Shown here in pieces: positions 1 through 6,600 of a stretch of DNA of 15,000 nt. A program made the position numbers and the translations under genes. Source of the stretch: Penaeus vannamei (Eukaryota > Arthropoda > Malacostraca > Decapoda > Penaeidae); NCBI RefSeq assembly GCF_042767895.1, contig NC_091575.1:30040464-30055463 (forward strand), given 5' to 3'. Every line of letters begins with the position of its first letter. The stretch's first letter is position 1. Under the pieces are notes generated by a model, which was not told the origin of the DNA, searched no databases, and was given only the letters and a program-made list of their open reading frames with translations.

Positions 1-85
1 TTAGGCGTTTCAGGGTATTGTAGGTCGACCATAATTTAAATTTATTATTATTAAGTGTTTAATAGGCGGTTCAAAGTAATGTAAG

Positions 86-124
86 CTGAAGGAATATATA
101 AAGTGCTACTGAGGACCTGTGTCG
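86..124 (+). repeat. TATA-containing dispersed repeat, copy 1
   Basis: This 39-bp stretch matches 2588-2626 at 33 of 39 positions without gaps. It carries TATATAAA at 95-102, followed by a shared CTACTGAG word and a shared CCTGTGTCG. Similarity fades after position 124, although both copies continue with an AAAG/GGTGA-like patch. The pair most likely marks two copies of one dispersed element or a shared edge of the GTC-rich repeat. The TATA box could be a promoter remnant, but no transcript or ORF supports this. Confidence 0.6.
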
Positions 125-214
125 AATCATTGTACAAAGCGGTGAGGAACTCAAGCGTGTCAGGATATCTTGTCTGCTCTCTAACTCGCTTTTCCTGATT
201 TCTCGGACAATGCC

Positions 215-239
215 AGTCTACTTACTGAGTGAGTAGACT
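215..239. repeat. 25-bp near-perfect palindrome
   Basis: The arms AGTCTACT (215-222) and AGTAGACT (232-239) are exact reverse complements. Inside them a T/G wobble and ACT/AGT continue the symmetry around the central G at 227. As DNA it could extrude a small cruciform and as RNA a hairpin. It directly abuts the tRNA-like patch at 241-295, so it may be part of the same small retroelement. Chance is possible in repeat-rich DNA. Confidence 0.55.
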
Positions 240-240
240 T

Positions 241-295
241 GCAGGGACTCGAGACCAGGATTGAAGCCTGTGTATCACTAGAGCACCTGAGCGAC
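241..295 (-). mobile_element. possible tRNA-derived SINE fragment
   Basis: Read on the minus strand, this patch has an A-box-like word (TGCTCTAGTGAT) and then a CAGG/CCTG stem closing a 7-base loop, like an anticodon arm. A B-box-like word (GTCTCGAGTCC, 9 of 11 matches to GGTTCGANTCC) follows. The A-to-B spacing is only about 30 bases, against about 44 in tRNA genes, and no complete cloverleaf forms. It is therefore at best a decayed tRNA-derived SINE head, not a functional tRNA gene. No target-site duplication was identified. Confidence 0.25.
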
Positions 296-307
296 CAAAT
301 TTACACA

Positions 308-423
308 TTTTCCCCGCCTCTCTCCTTTTTGTCTGCTGTTATCTCTAACTCTGTCTCTATCTTTTTTGTTTCATACTTTCTCCTCTCCCTCCCCTACTCT
401 CTCTCTCTCTCTCCTTACCTCCA
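308..423. repeat. CT-rich low-complexity tract
   Basis: The plus strand is almost entirely pyrimidine with CTCT and TCTC runs, ending in a (CT)n block at about 399-413. Open frames through it encode only Ser/Leu/Phe-rich low-complexity peptide and are not treated as genes. Such tracts can mimic polypyrimidine tracts, but no following exon is convincing. Confidence 0.75.
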
Positions 424-712
424 ATACAAATAAACAACTAGGTATACCATATATTCGGTACTATCAATATTCAAATATAACAAATAGAATCAATAGTGTC
501 TTTTTCCTAACCAGACTTCGAGACTTCACTGGAATCAGAACATTCAATTCTATTTATGTTTGAACCTGTAATAATCTGCGCCTTAGTCCCCCAAAACACA
601 GGGTTCAAATCGGTTCCCATAATCTTGTGTACACACCAGTGCGCACTATCTACTTTCCTAGTGTACGCATCCTTTGGCTATATATCCTTATCGAAAGACT
701 CTCTCTCCCTCT
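424..712. other. AT-rich stretch, nothing recognised
   Basis: No splice-bounded open frame, RNA gene or clear repeat is visible here. Short open frames at 556-792 and 627-860 run into the CTTT microsatellite and have low-complexity Ser/Phe/Leu translations. Confidence 0.6.
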
Positions 713-740
713 CTTTCTTTCTTTCTTTCTTTCTTTCTTT
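713..740 (+). repeat. (CTTT)7 microsatellite
   Basis: There are seven uninterrupted CTTT units, preceded by a CTCTCTCC tract (about 700-712) and followed by TTCAG. The tract plus CAG looks like a splice acceptor. The sequence after it is AT-rich, with an in-frame stop soon after, so I do not call an exon. Confidence 0.9.
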
Positions 741-1734
741 TTCAGATGTAGTTTTTGTCTCAATAAACGTAAAAAAAAAGTCTCTTCTCTGATCTGGTCG
801 CATAGTGAGGAAATCACATATATTCACATATTTCGTAAACAGAAAAAAATGAAAACATGAATAAGGTGTTTTTTATGATTGTATACTGGTCGTTAATGAA
901 AAAAGAGACATTCTTTCACGCGAATCAGAACATGACCGTAACTGACTACTGTGAACGAATACGTCTGATTTTGGGATGATATGAATAGGCCTATTTTTTA
1001 TTTATTTATTTGAAAAATAGTATATGGTCCTTTTTTGAAGAGAACTATTAAAGATGATTTAGTGGGTTTCAAGATGTAATTTTAAAAAGGGATTAATTAT
1101 ATTTCCACCTTGTGAAATAATTGATAAGAGTGAGGATAAATATTTTTAGAAAAAATATGTTACACAGCAAGAAATATGATAATCTTCTGATTAAATCTTC
1201 ATCAGAACTCCATTCCATTAAACCAAGAGTCAGTCACATTGCATATTTCTTGCTATATAATATTCATTTATTTTGTAGTTCAATGTTTCTGTTCCTCCTG
1301 TCATTGATTAAATACAATATATTCACAGAAGGCTATAGGATGAAGTGAAATACCGTTCAGAGTGCAAATTATAAATATTTTCATAAATAAAGTTCATAAA
1401 TACAATAACAAACAACAAATTAACAACGGAATGGCACAGGAGATGTAAACAATAGATCAAGTAAATAAATAAGAACAACAACAAACAACAGGGTAGATAA
1501 AAGGCGATAACAAGTAGACGTAATATACATAGATATAACAAATGAACATAGTACTAATCCCTGAACTCAAAAATACATTAATTATACACATACAAGAACA
1601 AACACAAACACACGCACACACATTATTAAAGTCTCCTCAGCTAAGTTTAAGTCGTAGTTGAAAAATTGTCTTAAGAAATCTTTTGTTCATTTTTTCTTAT
1701 TTTTTCTATGTTTTGTGTGAGTGGAAATGTTAAA
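741..1734. other. AT-rich gene-free stretch with simple repeats
   Basis: I see no gene here. Local content is a TTTA-rich patch near 996-1012, an A-rich AAC/AACAAC-type low-complexity stretch on the plus strand at about 1395-1510, and a CA-rich stretch at about 1587-1622. The minus-strand open frame at 1323-1541 is the complement of the AAC-rich stretch and reads as Leu/Phe/Tyr-rich low complexity. Confidence 0.6.
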
Positions 1735-2345
1735 TAGGTCAGGGAAATGAGTCGGTAAACCAGTCGTTTCATGTCTTGAGTCAATGAGTCACTTGCTGTA
1801 TGAGTCAGGTGTTGAGGTCGTGAGTGAGTCGTTCAATCGGTCGTTTTGTTTGTTCGTCGTGTTGTTAGACATAATTTAAATGGTTTAAAGCGTGGACGTA
1901 TTAGTCGTGTGTATATTAATTACTAAAATCGAAAGATTTTGGAATAGTCGTTAAAGGTTAGGTTAAAGTTAAGTCATAGAAGTCATTGAGTCGTTTCTCT
2001 GAGTTAAATGTAAGTTAGTAATTGAGTCGTTTCTTTGAGTCAAATTTAAGTCAACAGTTGAGTCGTTTCTCTAAATCAAATTCAAGTCAATAGTTAAGTC
2101 GTTTCCCTGAGTCGACTTTAAGGTCGAATTTAAGACAAATGAGTCGCTGTAAGTCGTTGTTTCGAGTCGTGAGTCAGCCCTTTTCGGCCGTGAGTGAATC
2201 TACAAAATAGTCGTCAGTAGGCTTGTAGACGGTAAATAGGTTAGTCGTTTCGGTGACAAGTCGGTCGTGCGTCGAATCAAGTCGTTGAAGGGCGTATTTT
2301 TGTTGGTCGTTTTCACTGTGCGAATTCGGTCGTTTAAGTCATATA
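1735..2345 (+). repeat. GTC/AGTCG-rich diverged repeat tract
   Basis: The words GAGTC, AAGTC and GTCGTTT recur every 10-20 bases throughout, far more often than in flanking DNA of similar AT content. A recognisable 36-bp tandem array sits inside (1986-2129). The most economical reading is an old, decayed tandem repeat whose basic word is about 12 bp (NNNGAGTCNNNN), with the 36-mer as a later trimeric unit. No long open frame is present. Confidence 0.6.
1986..2129 (+). repeat. 36-bp tandem repeat, 4 copies
   Basis: Four head-to-tail units begin at 1986, 2022, 2058 and 2094, each exactly 36 bp. Each begins TTGAGTCGTTTC, or TTAAGTCGTTTC in the last copy, followed by CTGAGT-like and AAGT-like words at about 12-base spacing. 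The first three units are most alike and the fourth has diverged. Thirty-six is divisible by three, but in-frame stops argue against coding. Confidence 0.85.
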
Positions 2346-2587
2346 CTGAGTCTCATCTGTCTCTATAAGTCCTTGTCAATTAGTCTAATTTAATTATTAT
2401 TTTTAAAGTCTTTGGTATATAAACATGTCATTATATATGGTTTTGATATCAGTCTGGAATATGTTTTTTTCTACAAGGCAGAAATTATTTTAAGTAATTT
2501 CCAAGATATGTTGAAAAGTCCTTCGATTGAATTTAAAATATGTTTAAAATTTAAATACACAAAATACAATTCCAAATACTGATTAAA
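2346..2587. other. AT-rich stretch, nothing recognised
   Basis: This is AT-rich sequence with scattered AGTC words that continue weakly from the left. No gene or structured RNA was seen. A TATATAAAC-like word near 2415 has no supporting context. Confidence 0.5.
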
Positions 2588-2626
2588 CTGGAGGAGTATA
2601 TAAAAACCTACTGAGTACCTGTGTCG
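2588..2626 (+). repeat. TATA-containing dispersed repeat, copy 2
   Basis: This is the partner of 86-124 (33 of 39 identities, same strand), with TATATAAA at 2597-2604 in the same place. It lies at the right edge of the GTC-rich tract, as copy 1 lies at the right edge of a short GTCG-containing piece at the window start. Both may therefore end the same element. Confidence 0.6.
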
Positions 2627-3050
2627 GAACAGTAAAAAGGTGAAGAAAACGTTTAAGGGAAGTCAATTCACTTTGTGAACGCTGTCAGTTAAACTGAAGA
2701 AAAACTTTTTTTACGATCTGGTAGTTGTAAACTTATTTGTAAATCCGTATGGACTTCCGTTAACCCCATCCGCTAGTTTATGAACAAAATCTAAATCGCA
2801 ATTATATAAGTCATTTAAAAAAAAAAAAGGTTTTAGAATTTAAAAGTACAAACAACTTCCTTTGGTGAGTGGAAGTTAAATGAAGGAAAGTATTTCAGTA
2901 TATTGATTAATCCTCTGTGGATTTACGAATGAAAAAAAAAGTTTTATAATCCAGATTCGAATGATTCTGATGCAAAATTCATATATTCACCTTTACTGAC
3001 TGTTTCGTTTGCTATTATTGCTTTATTTCACTGTTTGTCGTCGTTATTTT
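2627..3050. other. AT-rich stretch with A-runs, no gene
   Basis: It holds an A12 run at 2817-2828 and an A9 run near 2932-2940, each followed by a GTTTTA-like word. This may be a weak local duplication. Nothing coding was seen. Confidence 0.5.
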
Positions 3051-3339
3051 AAATAGGTCTCTACAGTATTTCATAAACTCATCGTCACAGGTCACCAGGT
3101 GTCACGCGGTAATGTATCGTCTAAAACAATTTAATCGTAGTGTCTCAAAAGTCATCAGGTAAGCTAGTGTAATATCTACATATCTGTCATATTTCGTCAT
3201 CAAGACAGTCACTCATTATTGTCTCGTGTCATGTCATCAAGTCAGTCATTCATTCGTATCGTCCAAAAGTCTGTTCCCTAAGTCATCAGTACAAGATTTC
3301 ATAATGGCCATTCAGTATGTGATTATTCAAGTCTTTCAT
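3051..3339 (+). repeat. second GTC/GTCATC-rich tract
   Basis: Words such as GTCATC, GTCAC, CAGTCA and TCGTC recur throughout. The tract resembles 1735-2345 in composition but shows no single clear period by eye. It leads directly into the 198-bp duplication at 3340 and may be an older, more decayed part of the same repeat family. Confidence 0.5.
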
Positions 3340-3735
3340 GTTTGTATGTAAGCATTAAAGGCCATTGAAGTATGAAAGTTTCCACTCAAAGTAATGTTTC
3401 TATCTGTTGTCTCAAGGTCGTTTTTTTCCACGCTTCTTGTCGTTATGGGCATTGTCATAGTCTTCGTCTTATGTAGGAGAGTCATCCGCAAGGTCCTCGT
3501 CACAGAAGTCGGTATTGTCAAAGGTCATATCGTTAATGTTTCGATGTAAGCACTAAAAGTCATTGAAGTATTAAAGTTTCCATTCACAGTAATGTTGTTT
3601 CCATCTGTCGTATGGAAGGTCATTTTTTTCCACACTTCATGCCGTTAAGGTCATTGTCGGATTCTTCGTCTTACGTAGGAGAGTCGTCGGCAAGGTCCTC
3701 GTCACAGAAGTCGTAGATGTCAAAGGTCAGGTCAG
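3340..3735 (+). repeat. 198-bp tandem duplication, 2 copies
   Basis: Unit 1 (3340-3537) and unit 2 (3538 to about 3735) align almost without gaps. Both begin GTTT..ATGTAAGCA, contain a TTTTTTTCCAC run, and contain AGGTCCTCGTCACAGAAGTC with 20 identical bases. Read on the minus strand, both encode a short acidic peptide (DFCDEDLADDSPT) ended by TAA in unit 1. In unit 2 the same place reads TACGTAAGA, which also looks like a splice donor. No complete gene can be built, so this is a repeat that may derive from duplicated coding sequence. Confidence 0.8.
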
Positions 3736-3785
3736 GTCGTTTTCAAAGCGATCCAAATCACGTCTTCAAGGAAAACGTGTCGCGA

Positions 3786-4146
3786 ACTGCAACAAAACAT
3801 TTACTTTATTCCATGTCATATTTTACATTATGATTAAGAGTAATAAAAAGTAATACTATTTACAGAAAATACCAATAAAGGAAACCACAAACGGGAAAGA
3901 ATGAGTGAGAAAAAACTGTGATATTATAAAAAGAAAAAGATAAAACGACACCGAAGAAAAAGCTGTATTGGGAATATGCAGAATAAATTTAGAGAAAATG
4001 AAGACTTAGAAAAAGAAAATAAAAACAGAAAGAGAACCAGAAAATGAGAAATAGAAGACAAAAAATGACTGATTACTTAAAATTATCTGCCGCGTTAATA
4101 TATAAGGTCATCAGTGGCGAAGAATAAAAACAAATATTACCTCTAT
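3786..4146 (-). other. probable 3' UTR of the minus-strand membrane protein gene
   Basis: This stretch follows the TGA at 4149-4147 and reaches the AATAAA at 3810-3805 plus a GT-rich downstream element. Across about 3880-4075 the transcript strand is strongly pyrimidine-rich (the plus strand is GA/AAAGA-rich). A CU-rich UTR like this is a plausible site for polypyrimidine-tract binding proteins. The cleavage point is inferred, at about 3780-3795. Confidence 0.5.
3805..3810 (-). terminator. polyadenylation signal AATAAA
   Basis: AATAAA on the minus strand lies about 340 nt past the stop codon of the terminal exon. It is the only canonical hexamer I see between the stop and this point. Downstream, GTAAATGTTTTGTTGC supplies a GT-rich element at the expected distance. 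Confidence 0.55.
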
Positions 4147-4282
4147 TCAACGGCGTCGTCTAGTGCTAGTTGGAACTGCCTGAACAGGTCCAGTCCTTTT
4201 AACCGGGATGCTGTTCACGCCTCTCTCAAGAGCAGAGCCGACGTTGTTAAACAAGCCGTCAAGTCCTATAACATCTACGCCT
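4147..4282 (-). CDS. terminal exon: cytoplasmic tail of unknown membrane protein
   Basis: This 136-bp terminal coding exon is preceded by a pyrimidine-rich acceptor (TTTCTTTCACACATCAG). Its first base completes an Arg codon begun as AG in the exon at 4598-4784. Forty-four codons follow, then TGA at 4149-4147. The peptide begins GVDVIGLDGLFNNVG, continues with ALERGVNSIPVKRTG and ends in four arginines before the stop. The first 25 residues could form an amphipathic helix; the rest is a short basic tail. Taking the alternative AG two bases later brings a stop within seven codons, which supports this acceptor. G+C content is clearly above the flanks. In the spliced protein this part follows the membrane segment and probably faces the cytoplasm (inferred from the Arg cluster). 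I do not recognise the family. Confidence 0.8.
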
Positions 4283-4597
4283 CTGATGTGTGAAAGAAAA
4301 GTTAATTGTGTTTTGTGTATTTGGCTTATATTGGATTGTTGCAGCCTGGCCTAGTGGTTGTGATTTGCACATTGAATTTTTGTTTTCTGTTGTGATCATA
4401 TTAGAAGAGTTATGTTTAGATTACGTACATGTGTATGTAAAGGAGATACATACATAATTTTTGCTAGATAAGCAGATGTGCTGCAGTGGACACAAACACG
4501 TACAATACAAACTTGTATATTAATAGACATAAAAGCATATACATGATATAAACAACACAACACACGTAAGCACATATACACAGACATAATAACCCAC
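4283..4597 (-). other. 315-bp GT-AG intron
   Basis: The donor is AG|GTGGGT at 4597 and the acceptor CATCAG|AG at 4283. It is a phase-2 intron, and both neighbouring frames agree with it. The interior is AT-rich with CA/TG-rich low-complexity sequence. An antisense A-box-like word lies at 4347-4359. Confidence 0.75.
4347..4359 (+). promoter_or_regulatory. A-box-like word (tRNA/SINE remnant?)
   Basis: TGGCCTAGTGGTT fits the RNA polymerase III A-box consensus (TRGCNNAGYNGG). It lies inside the intron, antisense to the gene. No B-box or tRNA fold follows. A related word, TGGCTTAGTG, occurs at 5575-5584 in a similar TTGCC context, so both may come from a degraded SINE family. Confidence 0.25.
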
Positions 4598-4784
4598 CTA
4601 ACAATAGCGTCAGCGATGGACGTCGGGCCATTCCGGGCCATTTCCAGCACCAGGGAAATCAGGGCCCCGATGAGGACACCGATGGCCAGGATCGAGAGCG
4701 AGTAGTTAAACACTTGCAAGTTTTCATAGGGAACTGTGACGTTGCCGGAGAAGAGGTTTATTCCACTGCTGCTGCTGCCGGCGT
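4598..4784 (-). CDS. internal exon: membrane-spanning segment of unknown protein
   Basis: This 187-bp exon carries 61 full codons plus 2 bases at each end. The acceptor is CCTTTTCAG|AC at 4785 and the donor AG|GTGGGT at 4597. The peptide starts AGSSSSGINLFSG. It has sequons NVT (exon residues 14-16) and NYS (26-28), then a hydrophobic run of about 18 residues (29-46, LSILAIGVLIGALISLVL) ended by Glu and Arg. That pattern is a single transmembrane helix with a lumenal or extracellular N side and a cytoplasmic C side. NYS is too close to the membrane to be a good glycosylation site. An ATG at 4797-4795 is in frame across the acceptor; if used as a start, the whole protein would be about 111 residues. 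The strong acceptor and weak start context make an internal exon more likely. Family not recognised. Confidence 0.8.
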
Positions 4785-5439
4785 CTGAAAAGGACATTGA
4801 GGGGCAGGGTCGTGTTATTTTAAGGGGGGGGGGGGATTGTTGGTTCTCTTATGTTCAGAGGGAAGTGGAGTAACGAGAGAATTAGTATAACGGAGCATGA
4901 AAGAGATGGAGGATAATGGTGATGATTGGAAACGAAAGATTGGTTGAGAGAATGTACTTGTGTTTGTTCGTAGTTATTTATGGAAGTGATGTATAGAATG
5001 GGGAATAGACAAAAAAATGATGGAATGCGTACAGTTATGGTTTTAAATTGATCCTTTTTTGGAAAGCTTTTAGTTTTTCTCGGTTTAGGAATGGAAAAAA
5101 TAGAGAAAGGTGCGTTCATATCAGTATGACCGAACAGATGCGAGATAGTAACAGATCAATCATGTAACGACAGATACCCAAGATACGGGTGCCTTAATTA
5201 CTGAACATGCAGTGCTTGTTCTTATATATTAAGGATTTAATGTTGTTAAAACGTCAAACTGAACAGCAAAGAATGTACAACTCTTCTTCTGACTTCTGTA
5301 GACACAACAAACAGGTTGAATCGAACTTCACACAAACTTGATTCCTCCTCCTCTGAAGTTCCCTCTCCCGACGCATATCCTCACAATTTCTTTCTCTCTC
5401 TCTTCGTCTGTGTTTCCTCCATCTCTCTCTCTTCTTCAG
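4785..5439. other. probable intron of the minus-strand gene, no exon seen
   Basis: No upstream exon ending in the required phase (one base of a split codon) with a good donor was found here. The minus-strand open frame at 4820-5119 includes a poly-Pro end from the C12 run and is judged intronic. If the internal-exon model is right, the preceding exon lies farther right. The intron would then be at least several kilobases long and may contain the satellite. Confidence 0.4.
4824..4835 (+). repeat. G12 homopolymer
   Basis: Twelve G lie on the plus strand (C12 on the gene's strand), about 40 bases upstream of the exon acceptor at 4785. It could act as a C-rich part of the acceptor's pyrimidine tract or form a G-quadruplex on the non-transcript strand. 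It is also a likely site of length error in sequencing. Confidence 0.85.
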
Positions 5440-5504
5440 GTTCCGTCGCTCTCCACGAGGCCAAAAGGAGTATTAGGAGAAAGAGAACCAAGAAGGACAG
5501 ACAG
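5440..5504 (+). CDS. candidate internal exon, basic peptide, unknown gene
   Basis: A long pyrimidine tract (about 5388-5436) ends in TTCTTCAG. A 65-bp segment follows with higher G+C than its surroundings, then CAG|GTACAC at 5505. With two bases completing a split codon it reads SVALHEAKRSIRRKRT and then KKDRQ, a strongly basic stretch like a nuclear localisation signal. No partner exon is visible in the window, so the splice signals are the only support. It lies on the strand opposite the gene at 4147-4784. A chance combination of a CT microsatellite and a CAG is a real alternative. Confidence 0.3.
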
Positions 5505-5714
5505 GTACACAGTGCAGTTGAGGCAAAAGATTAACGGTACAAAATCCTATCCAGTTACACCTCGTTGGGTTGCCTGGCTTAGTGTGTTTCGTTAGTCGTT
5601 TCCTCAACTACACGTAAGGAGTTTAAAACAGAACACGAACACGCAATGGGAGAGTTGTGGAATAAATTGTACACTATGATTTTATTTATTGTGATACTTT
5701 TGGGTCGGTTTTGA
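5505..5714. other. no gene recognised
   Basis: This is AT-rich DNA between the exon candidate and the first satellite-like words. It contains only the second A-box-like word at 5575-5584. Confidence 0.5.
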
Positions 5715-5850
5715 ATGTATTGGGATTAGGATATGGGATCAAGGGAATCTGTCGGGGTTCATGTTCAGGATTCGAAAGAGGTTTGTAGGATTAGTATGCG
5801 AGATTTTGGTTTCTTTAAGGTATGAGGATAATTGGATATGAGGATGCGGA
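5715..5850 (+). repeat. detached island of degenerate GGATTA repeat
   Basis: GGGATTAGGATATGGGAT, TTCAGGATTC, GTAGGATTAG and GAGGATAATTGGATATGAGGAT give the same G-rich, C-poor style as the array that starts near 6600. About 750 bp of unrelated sequence separates it from the array. It is probably the decayed left edge of the satellite, cut off by an insertion or by sequence turnover. Confidence 0.5.
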
Positions 5851-6026
5851 AAGAAATTGGCAGGTATTGGAAATTAAGTTGCTTGAAATATTTTCATTGC
5901 AAACAGTGATTATTATTACTTTTATATGGATAATGTTTTCGTTTTCTGAAAACAATAAATTCATTTCAGTTGCCATGTGCATGGAACTGAATGGAACAGT
6001 ACTTGTAGACTGTAACGATAACTGGT

Positions 6027-6046
6027 AAAAAAAAAAAAAAAAAAAA
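6027..6046 (+). repeat. A20 homopolymer
   Basis: Twenty uninterrupted A follow CTGGT. An AATAAA lies about 70 bases upstream (5954-5959). This may be the tail of a retroposed sequence on the plus strand or a simple microsatellite. No reverse transcriptase or SINE head was recognised upstream. Confidence 0.85.
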
Positions 6047-6443
6047 TCAATATTGTGGGAAGTGAGTGATATAAACTTTCCCATGTTTCTTAAAACGCAT
6101 TGTCTTCCACGAAATCAATTTTTGTTTATCTTTCCCGTTAGGTTAATCAATGTTATTTGATCCGGCAGGGAATATTAAGACTTAAAAACGGACAGGAAAC
6201 ATTAGTCACGCATGTGGAAAGTTGACAGTGCATTATCCTGGGAAGGATGCATATAGTGGATAACTGTTTGGAATGTTTTACATGACAGTTTTACGATAGT
6301 TTAAATATAAGCATGAAAGCTAATAGTTTTGTTGCATAATAGAAAGTTATATATTAATTCACATTTACTGAGTACATGGCTGTGTTTGCACTCTTGGATA
6401 TATATATGGATACAGAGCATTGCTCAGTCTTGGATAGATATTG

Positions 6444-6466
6444 CAGTGCAGTGTTACACAGCACTG
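6444..6466. repeat. short hairpin
   Basis: CAGTGC (6444-6449) pairs with GCACTG (6461-6466). After an A/A mismatch, GTG pairs with CAC around a TTA loop. It could be a cruciform or an RNA hairpin. No promoter or T-run marks it as a terminator or ncRNA. Confidence 0.4.
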
Positions 6467-6600
6467 GGTGCTGTTTGGTCTTATTCACCTTCTCTTGGAT
6501 AAGCAGGCAGGAATAAGGGAGTTGAAACAAATGGAAAATTGACATGTATATTTTTTATATAAAATTAGAAAATTGTATATTTGGCAAATTTATCTTGAGA

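Larger units (their letters stand above)
5851..6600. other. non-satellite block between repeat zones
   Basis: This AT-rich block is unlike the G-rich repeat on both sides. It contains an A20 run (6027-6046) and a 23-base hairpin (6444-6466). Open frames here (5815-6084, 5822-6028, 6354-6545) lack splice signals and coding character. It could be an inserted retroelement ending in the A-run, but no target-site duplication could be found by eye. Confidence 0.45.

Noticed and set aside
713..790. CTTT tract plus TTCAG as a splice acceptor
   Set aside because: The following sequence is AT-rich with a stop soon after and no donor, so the acceptor resemblance is a by-product of the microsatellite.
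239..860. Four short plus-strand open frames
   Set aside because: Their translations are mostly Ser/Leu/Phe from CT and CTTT microsatellites, with no conserved features.
1323..1541. Hydrophobic minus-strand open frame (Leu/Phe/Tyr-rich)
   Set aside because: It is the complement of an AAC/A-rich low-complexity tract. The hydrophobicity comes from base composition, not a membrane protein.
3336..3521. 61-residue minus-strand open frame in the 198-bp duplication
   Set aside because: It is Thr-rich and not preserved as an open frame in the second copy. A different frame shows the conserved acidic peptide.
4820..5119. 99-residue minus-strand open frame upstream of the exon
   Set aside because: It runs into the C12 homopolymer (poly-Pro), has no coding composition, and lies in the intron leading to the strong acceptor at 4785.
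5338..5595. 85-residue open frame overlapping the exon candidate in another frame
   Set aside because: Its Ser/Leu/Pro-rich part is the CT-rich tract, and it lacks splice or start support.
5815..6084. 89-residue minus-strand open frame with a Phe run
   Set aside because: The Phe run is the A20 homopolymer read backwards, with no splice signals or coding bias.
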